This document shows, piece after piece, positions 40,101 through 50,221 of a stretch of 64,000 nucleotides of DNA (the first letter of the stretch is position 1; each line of letters begins with the position of its first letter). Made by a program: the position numbers and the translations under genes. The notes under the pieces are model-generated. The model saw nothing but the letters and a program-made list of their open reading frames with translations. It had not been told where the DNA came from and made no database searches. The stretch comes from Picochlorum sp. 'celeri' (taxonomy: Eukaryota > Chlorophyta > Trebouxiophyceae): the NCBI GenBank assembly GCA_010909725.1, contig JAACMV010000001.1, positions 165,653 through 229,652 of the forward strand. The letters run 5' to 3'.

Positions 40101-40489
40101 TGTGAGACAAACTTTGTCATGCCACGAAGCCCTTGGTCGGGAATATACAATGTTCGAGGATCGAAATCGACATCTTCTGGCCTCCTTCCTTGGCCATCTC
40201 GTCGATCGATCAGCCATTGCCATCGTCCCTCCTCCGCCACTGTGCTCCTCCCTTGTGCCATGTTCATGCAAATCGCATCCCTCGCAGCAGCTCCTTGGAT
40301 CGCATCCCTCTTCTTCTCCTCACCTTCTTCTCCACTCTCTTTATTCGTATTATTACTATTATTTTCCTCTCTAGCAAGATTGATAGGGTTTCTTCGCGCC
40401 CGGTATCTATTCATCGTTTCCTTCAACGTGAGTTGCGTCCTAGGAACCTCGGGTTCCCTCTTGCCTTGTGGCCACCTCTCCACATGCAT
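37165..40489 (-). CDS. MSH6: DNA mismatch repair protein MSH6
   Basis: Subunit of the MutS-alpha heterodimer (with MSH2) that recognises base mismatches in the nucleus. Exons are 40489-37498 and 37430-37165 with a 67-nt intron (GTACGC...ATTTGCAG); 1,085 residues. The mismatch-binding domain has MTKFVSQFWSIKKNNFDVVL and VGSFYELYDEDADVG, with the Phe-x-Glu motif (F-Y-E). The ATPase domain has Walker A GANSGGKSTFLKTV near 848 (most MutS proteins have GPNMGGKST), ESTFAIEMKETSAIL and LDELGRGTSPNEG. Exon 2 encodes the C-terminal segment (SSGGILCASNAGIPDSV). The N-terminal 90 residues are low-complexity; I see no PCNA-binding Qxx-hydrophobic-FF motif in them. Confidence 0.93.
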
Positions 40490-40979
40490 ATTTCACAAGA
40501 GAATACTCTTCAAATATAGAATATTCTTTTAAAAAGGATTAACACTCTGGTAATAGTAGAGCAGGGTACAATGTTTTTGGGATGCGTCCACCCGCATCTC
40601 CGTAATAAATAAATAAATCTCTCTCTCAAGAGATCTCTCTAGAGAGTATTGAGTCCAACAGACATGCAGATGCATGACCCCATGTCAAATAGCTAGTCTA
40701 TATATAGCCTATAGCTATAGGTGCATACATGCAACGAGATCGTATACTTGCATCCTCCATCTGTATACCATCTGGATGCCTATTGCATACCTACCTTGAA
40801 GTCGAACACACACATGCATGCCACATGCCATATATGGCCAAGCGTCAAGTAGATGACCACGTGACACATTTCCACAAAGGCAGCCGACTCCACAGATCGG
40901 AATCAGAACAGTATCATTTAATTCTTTCATATAACAGTTGTACTACTACATATTGTTTCTTCTCTGATCGCAGACTCTC
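40490..40979. promoter_or_regulatory. Divergent upstream region of MSH6 and FAD2
   Basis: 490 bp. An AAATAAAT run near 40604, a CT-rich patch with TCTCTCAAGAGATCTCTCTAGA (about 40622-40643; palindromic pieces AAGAGATCTCT and CTCTAGAG) and TATATATAGCCTATAGCTATAGG-like repeats near 40700 occur. TATATATAG near 40698 is a possible TATA element for either gene. No coding content is supported. Confidence 0.45.
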
Positions 40980-42209
40980 ATGGCAGCGGTAGACGACAGC
41001 AGCGTGGCCATGGCTGTAAAACGGAGGAGACGGTCCAACGCTTCTGATGCGGCTCAAGCAGGTGAGAAAATGGCTCACATTAAGAATGGAAATGGAACGA
41101 ATGCACAGGCGGATGCTGCCAAGAGACAGCCGACAAACACGCCAGATTTCACGATTGGACAACTTCGTAAAGCCATCCCTGCGCACTGCTTTGAGAGGTC
41201 TTTGGTCAGATCTCTCCTGTATTTGTTGGTGGATCTTTCCATGATTGCCATGTTGTACGTGGGGTCGACGTATATTGACTCTGTGGAGGATTCTAGGGTT
41301 CGGTATGGCGTGCTGTGGCCTCTCTACTGGTTTTTCCAGGGAGCTGTTGGGACCGGGGTGTGGGTGCTGTCGCACGAGTGCGGTCATCAGGCCTTTTCAA
41401 AGTACCAGTGGGTGAATGATGGGGTTGGGTTGGTGTTCCACTCCCTCCTGTTGGTGCCATACTACTCATGGAAGCATTCCCACAGGAGGCATCATTCAAA
41501 CACTGGGTCTGTGGATAAGGATGAGGTGTTTGTGCCCAAGGTGAGAGATCGTGTGACGGAAGACTTTGAATGGGAACAGTTTGGACCGTATCGATTGGTC
41601 AAGTTGATGGGATCTCTGTTGTTGGGTTGGCCCATGTATCTCCTGTTCAATGTCAAGTCCAGGCCATATCCTGGACATACGTGGGTCAACCATTTCGATC
41701 CATGGTCTCCAATCTTCAGTAAGCGTGAAAGGATTGAAGTGGCGGTGAGCGATGTATCCTTGGTGGCTGTTATCTATGGCTTGTATAGGGCTGGAGAGGC
41801 ATGGGGATGGGGTTGGTTGATAAAGACATATGGCGTTCCATACCTCATTGTCAACTTCTGGTTGGTCATGATTACCTTGCTGCAGCACACGCATCCTTCT
41901 CTCCCTCATTATACAGACTCGGAGTGGGATTGGCTCCGGGGTGCCCTGGCAACTGTGGACAGGAACTATGGATGGCTTTTGAATACCTTGCACCATCATA
42001 TTGCAGATACCCACGTCACCCACCATCTCTTCTCTCAGATGCCTCATTATCATGCACAAGAAGCAACGGAAGCATTGAAGCCTATACTGGGAAAGTATTA
42101 CCAAAAGGATGATCGGTTTATATTCAAAGCCTTGTGGCAAGACTATGCTGCATGCAGATATGTAGCCCCAGATGTCGCAGGCAGTGGTATCCTGTGGCAG
42201 AGAGCATGA
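40980..42209 (+). CDS. FAD2: Omega-6 (delta-12) fatty acid desaturase, microsomal FAD2 type
   Basis: Converts oleate to linoleate on phospholipids in the ER. 409 residues, intronless. Three His boxes: HECGHQAFSKYQWVND near 131, HRRHHSNTGSVDKDEVF near 167 and HVTHHLFSQMPHYHAQEATE near 344; hydrophobic pairs at about 78-125, 150-165, 205-220 and 250-300. PYYSWKHSHRRHH is the FAD2 signature. The N-terminus lacks a transit peptide and is Ala/Arg-rich. TGTAA near 42236 is a likely poly(A) signal; the next gene starts 60 bp downstream. Confidence 0.95.
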   Translation: MAAVDDSSVAMAVKRRRRSNASDAAQAGEKMAHIKNGNGTNAQADAAKRQPTNTPDFTIGQLRKAIPAHCFERSLVRSLLYLLVDLSMIAMLYVGSTYIDSVEDSRVRYGVLWPLYWFFQGAVGTGVWVLSHECGHQAFSKYQWVNDGVGLVFHSLLLVPYYSWKHSHRRHHSNTGSVDKDEVFVPKVRDRVTEDFEWEQFGPYRLVKLMGSLLLGWPMYLLFNVKSRPYPGHTWVNHFDPWSPIFSKRERIEVAVSDVSLVAVIYGLYRAGEAWGWGWLIKTYGVPYLIVNFWLVMITLLQHTHPSLPHYTDSEWDWLRGALATVDRNYGWLLNTLHHHIADTHVTHHLFSQMPHYHAQEATEALKPILGKYYQKDDRFIFKALWQDYAACRYVAPDVAGSGILWQRA

Positions 42210-42268
42210 TATATGTATTATTCTTTATTTCCTTTTTGTAAGTATCTGGATTGATCAATCATTTGTGG

Positions 42269-42505
42269 ATGAAACGTGGCACGATATTCCTCGTGGGTAC
42301 GACCTTGGTCACTGGATTGGGCATTGCCTACATTCACCACGGACAGAAGGTAGAGCGAGAGGTATGGGCGGATATAGAAACATTATTTGTATCTAATGAC
42401 TGATGTGATTGCGATTGAGCGCAGAATCTTCACAAAGGGGTTATTCGGGATAAGGAACTGTATAAAAGAAAGTTGGCTGAGATGCAGCATAAAAAGGTGG
42501 GATAG
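42269..42505 (+). CDS. PET117: Cytochrome c oxidase assembly factor PET117
   Basis: A 57-residue mitochondrial inner-membrane protein needed for complex IV assembly, encoded by exons 42269-42361 and 42425-42505 with a 63-nt intron (GTATGG...GCGCAG). The first exon gives the membrane anchor (RGTIFLVGTTLVTGLGIAYI) and HHGQKVERE; the second gives NLHKGVIRDKELYKRK. The family pattern of a membrane segment, then H-x2-Q-x-x-ERE-x-L/M-x-x-GV-x-RD-x-E, is fully met. The stop is 14 bp from the convergent BRCA2 stop. Easily missed because each exon is under 100 nt. Confidence 0.85.
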
Positions 42506-42519
42506 GTCTTCTTTACATG

Positions 42520-45500
42520 CTACGATGAGAGCAACTTGTTGGCTTTGTCTCTAAGAGATTCCAGCAGGGGCGTATTTTGGGAAACAGAGGCAGTGTTCTC
42601 TTCCAGAGGCATTGTGGTGATGGATGTTCCCATGCTTGCCTTGATTTGAATAATCTGGTTTGAATGATCGAACCCAAACACTTCCACGTTTTCGAATGAG
42701 TGGTAGCTTGTCCATGCCTTGGTGTCGTCTACCCACTTGATGGCATCCTGCGGCCCAGCGAGGAGGATGGCCATGGTCCAGGCAGACTCATTGCCCTGCT
42801 GGGAGGCATCGATTGCAAAAATCCATTGGAAATGGTGCGAGTAATCACTAGCGAGAGATGGCGAGGATGCTTTCAATACGATTCCCTTCATGCTGATGAG
42901 GTTTGGAAGCATGTATCCACCGTTGGCATCACGGAGCAGCTTTTGGATTGTCACGTTGCGGATGTGTGACGATCCTTGGACCACCCGGGTGGCATCAATC
43001 TTTGCCCTCTCCACCTGTGTGCACACAGATTTGGGAGACGTTTGAAGATGCTTGAGAGATTCTAAGAAGGGTCCTCTATATATTTGGCTCTTGACATCCC
43101 TCTTGAACACATCGACCGAGGTAATAGAGAGGATGTCACCTTCTTTCAGTCTGAGCATATCATCGCGTGGTTTCCACAGCGTCAGAAGGGCCGTTTTCAC
43201 TGATCGAATGCTCGAGGAAAAATACTCCATAGGGCCAAGTCCAGGAGATGATTGCTTTGATACCTCTCCAACAAGCAGCGTTTGGCAAGGAATACTGCTT
43301 GCTCCTAGAGCAGAAGGGACTTCAGAGCCCAGCATCTCTCTGCATCGTTGCTGCTGTATATCTTGTAATTCCATCCTTCTCTCCGCGACATACTTTTCGA
43401 GACACATCTTATCACTTTCATTCAGAGTCTCCATAAAGTCGTCTCCTCCCGCTGATGTTACTAATGAGGCATACAACCTTTCCACCTTTTTCATACCATC
43501 TGGCTTGCCCTGTTTCAACCACAGGGAACACATGTGTATCTCTTCCTTCTCGACATCGTCCTTTACTTTATCTGCTATCTTTTCCAACTCAGCATCCAAA
43601 CAAGTCTCAGCTTTTGCTGCCAATGATACCGTTTGAAATGTCGAAACACCGCTGGGCAACTTGGACCACATCAGCGGGGGAAAGACACAAAGCACAGACA
43701 CAACTGTTCTAGGAATAGTCCCTCCCTTCTCATCTATCGCAGATATAGGAGTGACCGGGATTCTATTATACTTTTGAATGCCTAATTTTGACGTGTAGTG
43801 TATCGGGTGGACTTGGTTATACTGAAGAAATACTCGTGTCTCTTTTGTTGCCACCAATGGCTCTCCAGGATTCCCACCAACAAGTTCCGCACCCACCAGC
43901 CTCAATTTCAGCCCAACATAGATTCTCCTCTGAGCAGCCAAAAGTGCCAGTTTTTCATCGCAGTTGCATGTGATGCTATACCACCCATCACTCAGCTCCA
44001 GCACTGCAGCTTGGGGTGATTGCTGGATGGATGCTACTTTGAGCACACATGGAACCTTGAGTGGATAATCCCGCTGCAGGACACCTTTAAGAAACGATTT
44101 CTTTCCTTGTACATACTCTTTCTGATACCTGTGCTGTAATTCCTTGTGGACAGAATCAAATGTCAATCGAGTACCAGGCCTATCAAGGTGTAGCTCAACC
44201 AGAGCCAATTTCCAGACCACCCACATGTAATGATTCCTGCACACCACGACGACATTAGGTATATTATCTCATTACTATAGACATCTATATACGACAACAG
44301 TATTAACATACCTGACCCAATCATCCTGAACCACATCGGGTTTTGCACCAGATGTAAGCAGAAGTGACCGAACATCTCCTGGCCCATAATTTCCATAAAA
44401 AAGATATCTGCTGGCAAGTTGTGGCGTCAATGGCAATTCTACTTTTTTCACTGGAGTATTCATATGCCTCGTCTCAGTCGAATGCGGAACCTGCTTGGTC
44501 TGCTGAAACACCTGGGGAGTTACCAATCCTGGAGTATTTGCATGCTCAACACTGCTTGTGCTGCTCCGATGACGCTTTGCCACAGCTGCATGGTTCCCTG
44601 GAGTCTGAAATTCTGGCATCTTCTTCTTGCTGGGCGCCGTAAACGTGGAACCCGAAGCTCCAGGGGGCGCAAAGCGACTCCTGGATGCCGTCCATCCTTT
44701 GCCAGCTGGGGCAGGTGTTTTTGCCAAAGCAACACTCGCTTGCACATCTTTGGGCGCGGGAGTCGTGTTGCTGTTTTTAGAGACACTTCGGGAAGGGGTA
44801 GTATCAGAATCCTCGTCCAGATCCAACAGTTTAGCAGCAGCAGCCATTTTATCCTTTGATATAGAAATCTTTGACCCAGACCCAGTCATAAACATATTTG
44901 ATGGAGCACTCGCTTGACCTTTCATGATATTCTCCTTCTTATCATCATCATCATTATTATTATTATTCTGTTTCGCAGGTGTATCCTCAAGTCCATCAAA
45001 GAGCCGAGACGCTGCTTCCAACTTGCTTTTAGATATCTTCAATGCAGCACCACCCCCAGTTGTAAACATGACCCCAGGCGTTGCCTGCTTTCCTTCTTGC
45101 TGTGGTTGTACATCCTTGCTTTTTAGATGATGATCAAATAATGGTTGATCATGCGGCTCGTTTGCCTTCTGCTGCTGTTCTCGATTCTCCTCCTGTTGTT
45201 CCCTGACCGCAAGAGGCGCAGGCTGAGAAGGCAGCAGCACACGCTTCGCAGGACCCGCATCTTCCACAGGACGATCCTTCTCGCTCCTTAATATATCCAC
45301 CCGACTGCTCCATGCCATCTTCCCGCACCCTGGTGACCCCTGTGTCAGTGATGCAGGATATTCAAACCCATCATCATCACAGTCATGATGTTCCCAACCC
45401 CCAGAGACATGTCCTCGCTGCACAGAAGTCATATCAACATGATACTCTGGTGGAGGAGCCTCCGCCAGTCCAGATGCCTCGACCATATCGTCAACAGCCA

Positions 45501-45612
45501 ACCGAGTCACGGGGCAGGTTTCCACCTCCACCTGACCAAGCTCCTCAGCACGACAAAACTCCCATTCCGAGTCCCTCTTCAGAAGATCAACGAGTCGCAC
45601 ACCATTCGCCAT
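42520..45612 (-). CDS. BRCA2: BRCA2 homologue with two BRC repeats
   Basis: Recombination mediator that loads RAD51 on single-stranded DNA. Exons are 45612-44312 and 44236-42520 with a 75-nt intron (GTATGT...GTGTGCAG); 1,005 residues, small next to the vertebrate protein but usual for plants and protists. Two BRC repeats: FTTGGGAALKISKSKLEAAS followed by RLFDGLED near 180-215 and FMTGSGSKISISKDKMAAAA followed by KLLDLDED near 240-272. The helical domain (ASRYLFYGNYGPGDVRSLL, with DDWVRNHYMWVVWKLAL spanning the splice) is followed by OB folds (VLELSDGWYSITCNCDEKLA, RIYVGLKLRLVGAELVGG, then PYLPRVPL-like LFCVFPPLMWSKLP region). The middle is low-complexity with Asn/Asp and Gln runs. Divergent from the Gly-rich secreted gene. 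Confidence 0.93.
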
Positions 45613-46317
45613 TATCCCTTCTCTATGAAACTGTACTATAAAGGGATGGTTATGCCAACCGGGCGCTATTGCCTGTTCTCTGCGTCTTCCATTCGGTTCA
45701 TCTGAAAACGCTATTGCCTCTTCTATTCCACTTTGGACACAAGAACAACCATAAAATCTGTTAAATAATTGAATAAATAAATAAATTTAATATAAAGAAG
45801 GAACCAGTGCACGCTTATAACCAACCAGTGACGGTTCATTCACCCGGTGACATTTGAAAATGGTGGCGCCCTTTTGTGAATTGATGCATCAATGCATATG
45901 CATCTCTGCCCGAGCCTGCAGGCATTGGATGACAGCCATCTATCATGAATGCATTGTGCAGAAACCAGAATACCATAGTATCGCTACCCTGAAGCCCTTG
46001 TGCCCTTTGTGGCCTGGTCATAGGAATGGGATTCCTGGTGCTGCTAACCAGCAGGCAAGACTGATACCATGTGTCATGATGGCCAAGAGGAGGGTTTACG
46101 GTAGTAGCGTCTGATGCCACCATGATATGTAATGCAAACTCATCACTTCTAGAACTTTATGGACGCTAGATAAATTGGAATCTGATTTGTGTGAATTACG
46201 CTGTATCCATCGATTTTCCATCGTAGCTCCTTGCACGTGCAGGTGGCGAGCGAAGAGGACACGACACGACAGGGTTTCTGAGATACTTTGGACCCATGTA
46301 CAAAAATAATTGAAATA
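45613..46317. promoter_or_regulatory. Divergent intergenic region between BRCA2 and the Gly-rich secreted protein gene
   Basis: 705 bp, the longest clear gap with two divergent genes. AT-rich with TAAATAAATAAAT near 45774. ATTGATGCATCAAT (45880-45893) and ATGCATATGCAT (45892-45903) are two overlapping perfect palindromes. Short frames on both strands near 45836-46123 show no family features. No RNA gene is visible. Confidence 0.45.
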
Positions 46318-47747
46318 ATGCGCAAAGAAGCACTCTTTATCGCTGTATTGGTGGTTTTGATGCCGCTGTACGCCTCTGCTCAGGAATATGACACGACCAT
46401 TTGTGTCCCCCAAGGCAAGAAAATAAAGTGCCTTATCCAGCATGAAGATGACTGTGAAGGCGTCCCTGATCTTCCATATGTCCAGAGGCATTGTTACGAA
46501 ACCTATTTAACGTCATTTAAAATGGTGGATCGGATTAGGGAGCGTGCGAAGATTGGAAAGCGACACATGGTGGGCTTTATGGAGTATTATGTCACCCAGA
46601 TGGATGGGGTTGACCAGACACAGTGGCCATGCATGCGACAGCCACTTCCGTGGCGACCTGAGAGTAATGTAAGTCCAGGAAAGGCAGTCTGCAAGTTGGT
46701 TGCGTATGCTTCCAGCATTGGGTCGGTTCCCAGGGATATTCCACTGAGTTCGACTGCCCTGAATCCTGTTGGTCGGTCCAAAAAGCTGGGAGACCTTTTG
46801 ATATCGATTTCCACCAAGAGCAGAAAAAAGCTCCTTACATTTAATGGCGATAGCGAGGATTGGTCTTCCCTGTCCCAACAGTTGGGAGCCGATGCAGTGA
46901 AGCAATTCAAAAAGGATTATCCACAGTTTGATGCCAAGCGAATGTATGCTCCAAGTGACTACATTGTGAGAGATCCAATGTACTACGGCATTGGGGGTGG
47001 TGGTGGTGGTGGGTATGGAGCAGAAGTGTATGTGGATGACAAAGCTGTATTTGGATGGGGAGGTGGCGGTGGTGCTGGCATGACTTCCAATAAAACACAC
47101 ACCAATCTTGGTGGTGGTGGTGGAGGAGGAGCAAACTTTTGTGATGGAAGTGGTGCATTGAACGGCCTCGGTCTTGGGACTGGAACGGGTACTGGAAGTG
47201 ATACAACCTCTAAGGGTGTTGAGTTTTCGTATTATAAACAAGATAAGGATGCATTATCTAATGACAACACACAGAATACATACAATGCAACCCTGATCAA
47301 ACTGTACTCTAGAAATGTTCTAGATCTGTACGATTCTCTTGGGAATTCCCAAGTTCGAACTTGATCAAGGAAACCTCCAATGGATTCTTTTATATCGAAG
47401 GTGGTGGTGGTATGGGAGCTGGCCACGAGTTTTTCAAACAAGGAGGAGGAGAATATGATACATATCGCCTGTCAACCCAAGCTGGATTCTACTTCAAATA
47501 CGAATTCAGCAGTCAAAGACAATCAAGGGGCTATTTGAGGGTGAAAAATAAAGGATTGGCTGCATTGTTTCAGAATATGGGAACCATTCGCATCGAGGCA
47601 ACACGCGCAGCACTTGCGAAATGTGGAGGATATGACAACTACAGGTGTGTCTGTGACGAAGAGTTTTCATATGTTTTGAAGGAAGCAAAGACGTACTTGC
47701 GCAGGGTGCCTGTCTATTTGTCCACAAATTATTGTCCAAAAGCGTAA
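46318..47747 (+). CDS. Secreted glycine-rich protein (ORF interrupted near 47330)
   Basis: Signal peptide at the ATG at 46318 (ALFIAVLVVLMPLYASA), then a Cys-containing region (ICVPQGKKIKCLIQHEDDCE), a middle with charged helices, and Gly runs (GIGGGGGGGYGAEVYVDD, GWGGGGGAGMTSN, GGGGGGGANFCDGSG). A second frame from about 47354 continues with more Gly-rich and Cys-rich sequence (EGGGGMGAGHEFFKQGGG, CVCDEEFSYVLKEAKTYLRR) to 47747. The two frames differ by two bases. Removing 47328-47353 (26 nt, GTACGATTC...CCCAAG) or 47317-47369 (53 nt) restores one reading of about 467 residues, with NVLD then SNLIKETSNGFFYIEG at the join. A frameshifted pseudogene is the alternative. Probably a wall or matrix protein; no family recognised. 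Confidence 0.6.
47328..47369 (+). repeat. Chain of three overlapping perfect palindromes at a reading-frame break
   Basis: CTTGGGAATTCCCAAG (47338-47353), AAGTTCGAACTT (47351-47362) and CTTGATCAAG (47360-47369) overlap by three bases each, so alternating CTTG/CAAG arms could fold into hairpins in several ways. The chain coincides with the candidate intron at 47328-47353 (GTACG donor) and with the place where the Gly-rich ORF changes frame. Confidence 0.6.
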
Positions 47748-47847
47748 TACATCTCCTATTTACAGCACAATATGGCAATTTTTAAGATATTGTGCTCTAT
47801 TTGAGCATGTCTCATTGTCTTGCAGACAAGTGCACTTCATGTTCTTG

Positions 47848-48222
47848 TTACACCATTATCAACCTCATAATGAAAATAATACACATGCATACAATAGTAT
47901 TTGTAATAAACATGCACGAGAATCCTCCCAGTATTGCTGACCCACCAGATGGGAGAGAAACATTGTCGTCACCACCATCATTGGCCACAGCAGTACACAC
48001 AGCATTGTTACAAAATTCGCTGCTTCCTGAGCATCGGCACGTCGACGGATCGCTAACATCACCCACTTGGATTTCATCGCAATACTCTGGACAGGTGTAA
48101 CACGTCGATCCAATACAGGTTGTTGGAATCGTGCTCGCCTGGACTCCAACACGAGAGGTGGCACTCATAGCCACGACAAGAAGAGCCAACACGAGAGCTA
48201 ATGTAATAGTCCGCAATGCCAT
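47848..48222 (-). CDS. Small secreted Cys-rich protein with C-terminal hydrophobic tail
   Basis: 124 residues from the ATG at 48222, the first Met of a good signal peptide (ALRTITLALVLALLVVAM). A central Cys-rich stretch (CIGSTCYTCPEYCDEI, CRCSGSSEFCNNAVC) has eight or more Cys. The end is hydrophobic (FSCMFITNTIVCMCIIFIMR) and preceded by Gly/Ser, as in a GPI-anchor signal or a single membrane span. No family is recognised; a surface-anchored, wall or defence-type peptide is possible. It converges on the Gly-rich secreted gene; no TGTAA is obvious behind it on the minus strand. Confidence 0.6.
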   Translation of the reverse strand: MALRTITLALVLALLVVAMSATSRVGVQASTIPTTCIGSTCYTCPEYCDEIQVGDVSDPSTCRCSGSSEFCNNAVCTAVANDGGDDNVSLPSGGSAILGGFSCMFITNTIVCMCIIFIMRLIMV

Positions 48223-48537
48223 GATGACGTAGTACATATAAAAAAATTCAGTATCTTTCGTCCATATCTGTTTGTATTTGATCAATTCCTGATGTCGGCA
48301 TCCATGATGATACCGTTGCAATCTCGTCACTGACGACTCGTCAGTACCAATTCTGTTGGTCAAGTACCATGGTACTTAATGTTCTATTTATGGAGATTTT
48401 TTTCTCTGTTCTGAATACGTATTAGATGCATTGCATTACTAATATATCGTATCACATATATACAAGAATAATAACCAGGAATCGTTCCATGGACGCCCAT
48501 TCTCCCGTCTACTGACGTTTCTTTGTGTGTCACAAAA

Positions 48538-49107
48538 ATGAGAAACCATACGACCTACGAAAACGACCTCGAATCGCTTGATTTGGATGGTATGTTGAGA
48601 ACACCGTATTATTATCGTCGATCTGTGGCAGAAGAGGTACCAGAGAAGGAGAACAATAGCGGTTCCGAGGATGGTGCTGCGTTGACGGTTGGTGGGACGT
48701 TGGAGAAACGCAAAACAGCCTTGTTGGAGGAGGTGGAGCGCATGCTGGAAAGACTAGATCTCGAGGTAGCATTCGATACTGTCGCAGATGATGGCCATAA
48801 CAGCGACAAAGATACCAGGCAAGCAGCGCAAGGCAAGGAAGAAGAAGAGCTAGAAGAAGGAGAAATTCGGGAGGATGTGGAGAGAGCCAGCACTCCACAG
48901 GGCAATGATGGCAAGAAAAAAACGACAAAGAAGAAGAACAAGAAGAAGAAGAAGCAGGCGAAATCCGCGCAGCAGCCTGGAAATATGGACAAGGATTGCC
49001 ACCAGGCAATCAGCAATTCTTCTTCCAAGGAAAATGTTGAAGGAAATCTCAAGGCAGTGACGAGGGTCACTCGTGCGGGAGGTCGCCATATTCGATTTCA
49101 CGATTGA
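48538..49107 (+). CDS. Low-complexity charged protein of unknown function
   Basis: 189 residues from the ATG at 48538 (MRNHTTYENDLESLDLDGML). A helical Glu/Arg-rich part (KRKTALLEEVERMLERLDLE) is followed by an acidic run (EEEELEEGEIREDVE), a Lys-rich run (KKKTTKKKNKKKKKQAK) and the end AVTRVTRAGGRHIRFHD. Lys-rich runs suggest nuclear or nucleolar location. I do not recognise a family. Translation looks real because the frame is open for 190 codons with an ATG and no competing frame. Confidence 0.5.
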   Translation: MRNHTTYENDLESLDLDGMLRTPYYYRRSVAEEVPEKENNSGSEDGAALTVGGTLEKRKTALLEEVERMLERLDLEVAFDTVADDGHNSDKDTRQAAQGKEEEELEEGEIREDVERASTPQGNDGKKKTTKKKNKKKKKQAKSAQQPGNMDKDCHQAISNSSSKENVEGNLKAVTRVTRAGGRHIRFHD

Positions 49108-49185
49108 ATCATGTGGTCCACGTGAAGGTATATACGTGGATATCGATGGGTCTTGCGTGACTGGTACACGAACGTACCGAGAGCC

Positions 49186-50220
49186 ATGGCAAGCAGACAC
49201 GTGTGTCAGCCTCAGCATTGGTATAGAAATGAAATCAGTAGGCCTAATAGAACCCAATTCATGAGGAGATGGCGCGCGATCGGGGAACAAGTGTCCTTCT
49301 CTGTCCACTCTCGACGTCGCATGTTGTTTCTTGGAGGTTACACTGCGGGTCTCGTACTCAACTGGACTCCACATGGAGGCCTTGTACATGCGGATGAGAT
49401 GGATCAAATACAGGTCTTGGAGAGTGTTGCACGGCAGGCGTATGGAGAGCGGGAGTTTGGGCAAGCTGTGCAGGCACTGAACCAGTTGTTGGACATATCG
49501 CCGGACAATGTAGCCTATTTAGAAATGCGAGCAACGACTCATGTGGATGGGAAGGATTTTGCCAAGGCATTGTCTGATTATGATACGCTGCTCGGCCTTC
49601 TTCGTGAGCGAGAGGGAGATTCTTTGAATACAGCACGAGTGCTGTCTGGAATGGCGTTAGCATTGGAGGGCATTGATCGTTTCGGGGACGCGGCGGATGC
49701 ATACGAACAATCCATACAGATAGCAAAGAATTGTGGAAGCCCTCCCGATCCGTATGTAGAGAACTCTTTGGGAAATTGTTATGCCTCTTTGGGAAGGTGG
49801 AAGGATGCTCGGAACAAGTACCTTTCGAGTGCTCGAGGGTTTCAAACCTCGCGGGTATCCAACGGAAGGGCTGGTGGGATGCAGCGACGACTCGATGGAT
49901 CTATTTTCGCGTTTAGCAATGCGGCGTTGATGGCAGCTCAATTAGGAGATGACGAGACTGCATTGAAGGAGATGAAGGGCATTGCAAGGAGAGCACCTGG
50001 TTCCGCCGACATGCGAGCAGCTTTGGCAGCCATGTACTGGGCACGAGGGAATGCGATCAGTGCAGAGTCTGAGTGGGAGTTTGCATGTAATTCGATCACA
50101 GTCGGCTGCGCAAAGTATGAAGACATGGACTGGTTGGCAAGGGTCAGGAGGTGGCCACCGAAAATGGTTTCCCATATGAAGGATTTCCTGGCCCTCAAGA
50201 GTCCAGAGAAATATGCATAA
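49186..50220 (+). CDS. TPR protein of the thylakoid lumen
   Basis: 344 residues from the ATG at 49186; a longer frame upstream has no ATG. The N-terminus is Arg/Ser-rich and then has SRRRMLFLGGYTAGLVLNW, a twin-arginine signal followed by a VHA cleavage site, so the mature protein starts about DEMDQIQVLESVARQAYGER in the lumen. TPR units follow: FGQAVQALNQLLDISPDNVA, FAKALSDYDTLLGLL, RFGDAADAYEQSIQIAKNCG, RWKDARNKYLSSARGF, ETALKEMKGIARRAPGSADM. Similar lumenal TPR proteins occur in plants and algae and are thought to act in assembly or maintenance of thylakoid complexes; the partner is not deducible here. Confidence 0.75.
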   Translation: MASRHVCQPQHWYRNEISRPNRTQFMRRWRAIGEQVSFSVHSRRRMLFLGGYTAGLVLNWTPHGGLVHADEMDQIQVLESVARQAYGEREFGQAVQALNQLLDISPDNVAYLEMRATTHVDGKDFAKALSDYDTLLGLLREREGDSLNTARVLSGMALALEGIDRFGDAADAYEQSIQIAKNCGSPPDPYVENSLGNCYASLGRWKDARNKYLSSARGFQTSRVSNGRAGGMQRRLDGSIFAFSNAALMAAQLGDDETALKEMKGIARRAPGSADMRAALAAMYWARGNAISAESEWEFACNSITVGCAKYEDMDWLARVRRWPPKMVSHMKDFLALKSPEKYA

Positions 50221-50221
50221 A

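Noticed and set aside
45854..46114. 86-residue plus-strand frame in the BRCA2 upstream region
   Set aside because: No family features, signal or conservation clue, and an equally open frame on the opposite strand; likely chance.
47361..47747. Second Gly-rich frame read as a separate gene
   Set aside because: It has no proper start or signal peptide, and its composition continues the upstream secreted protein, so one interrupted gene is more likely.
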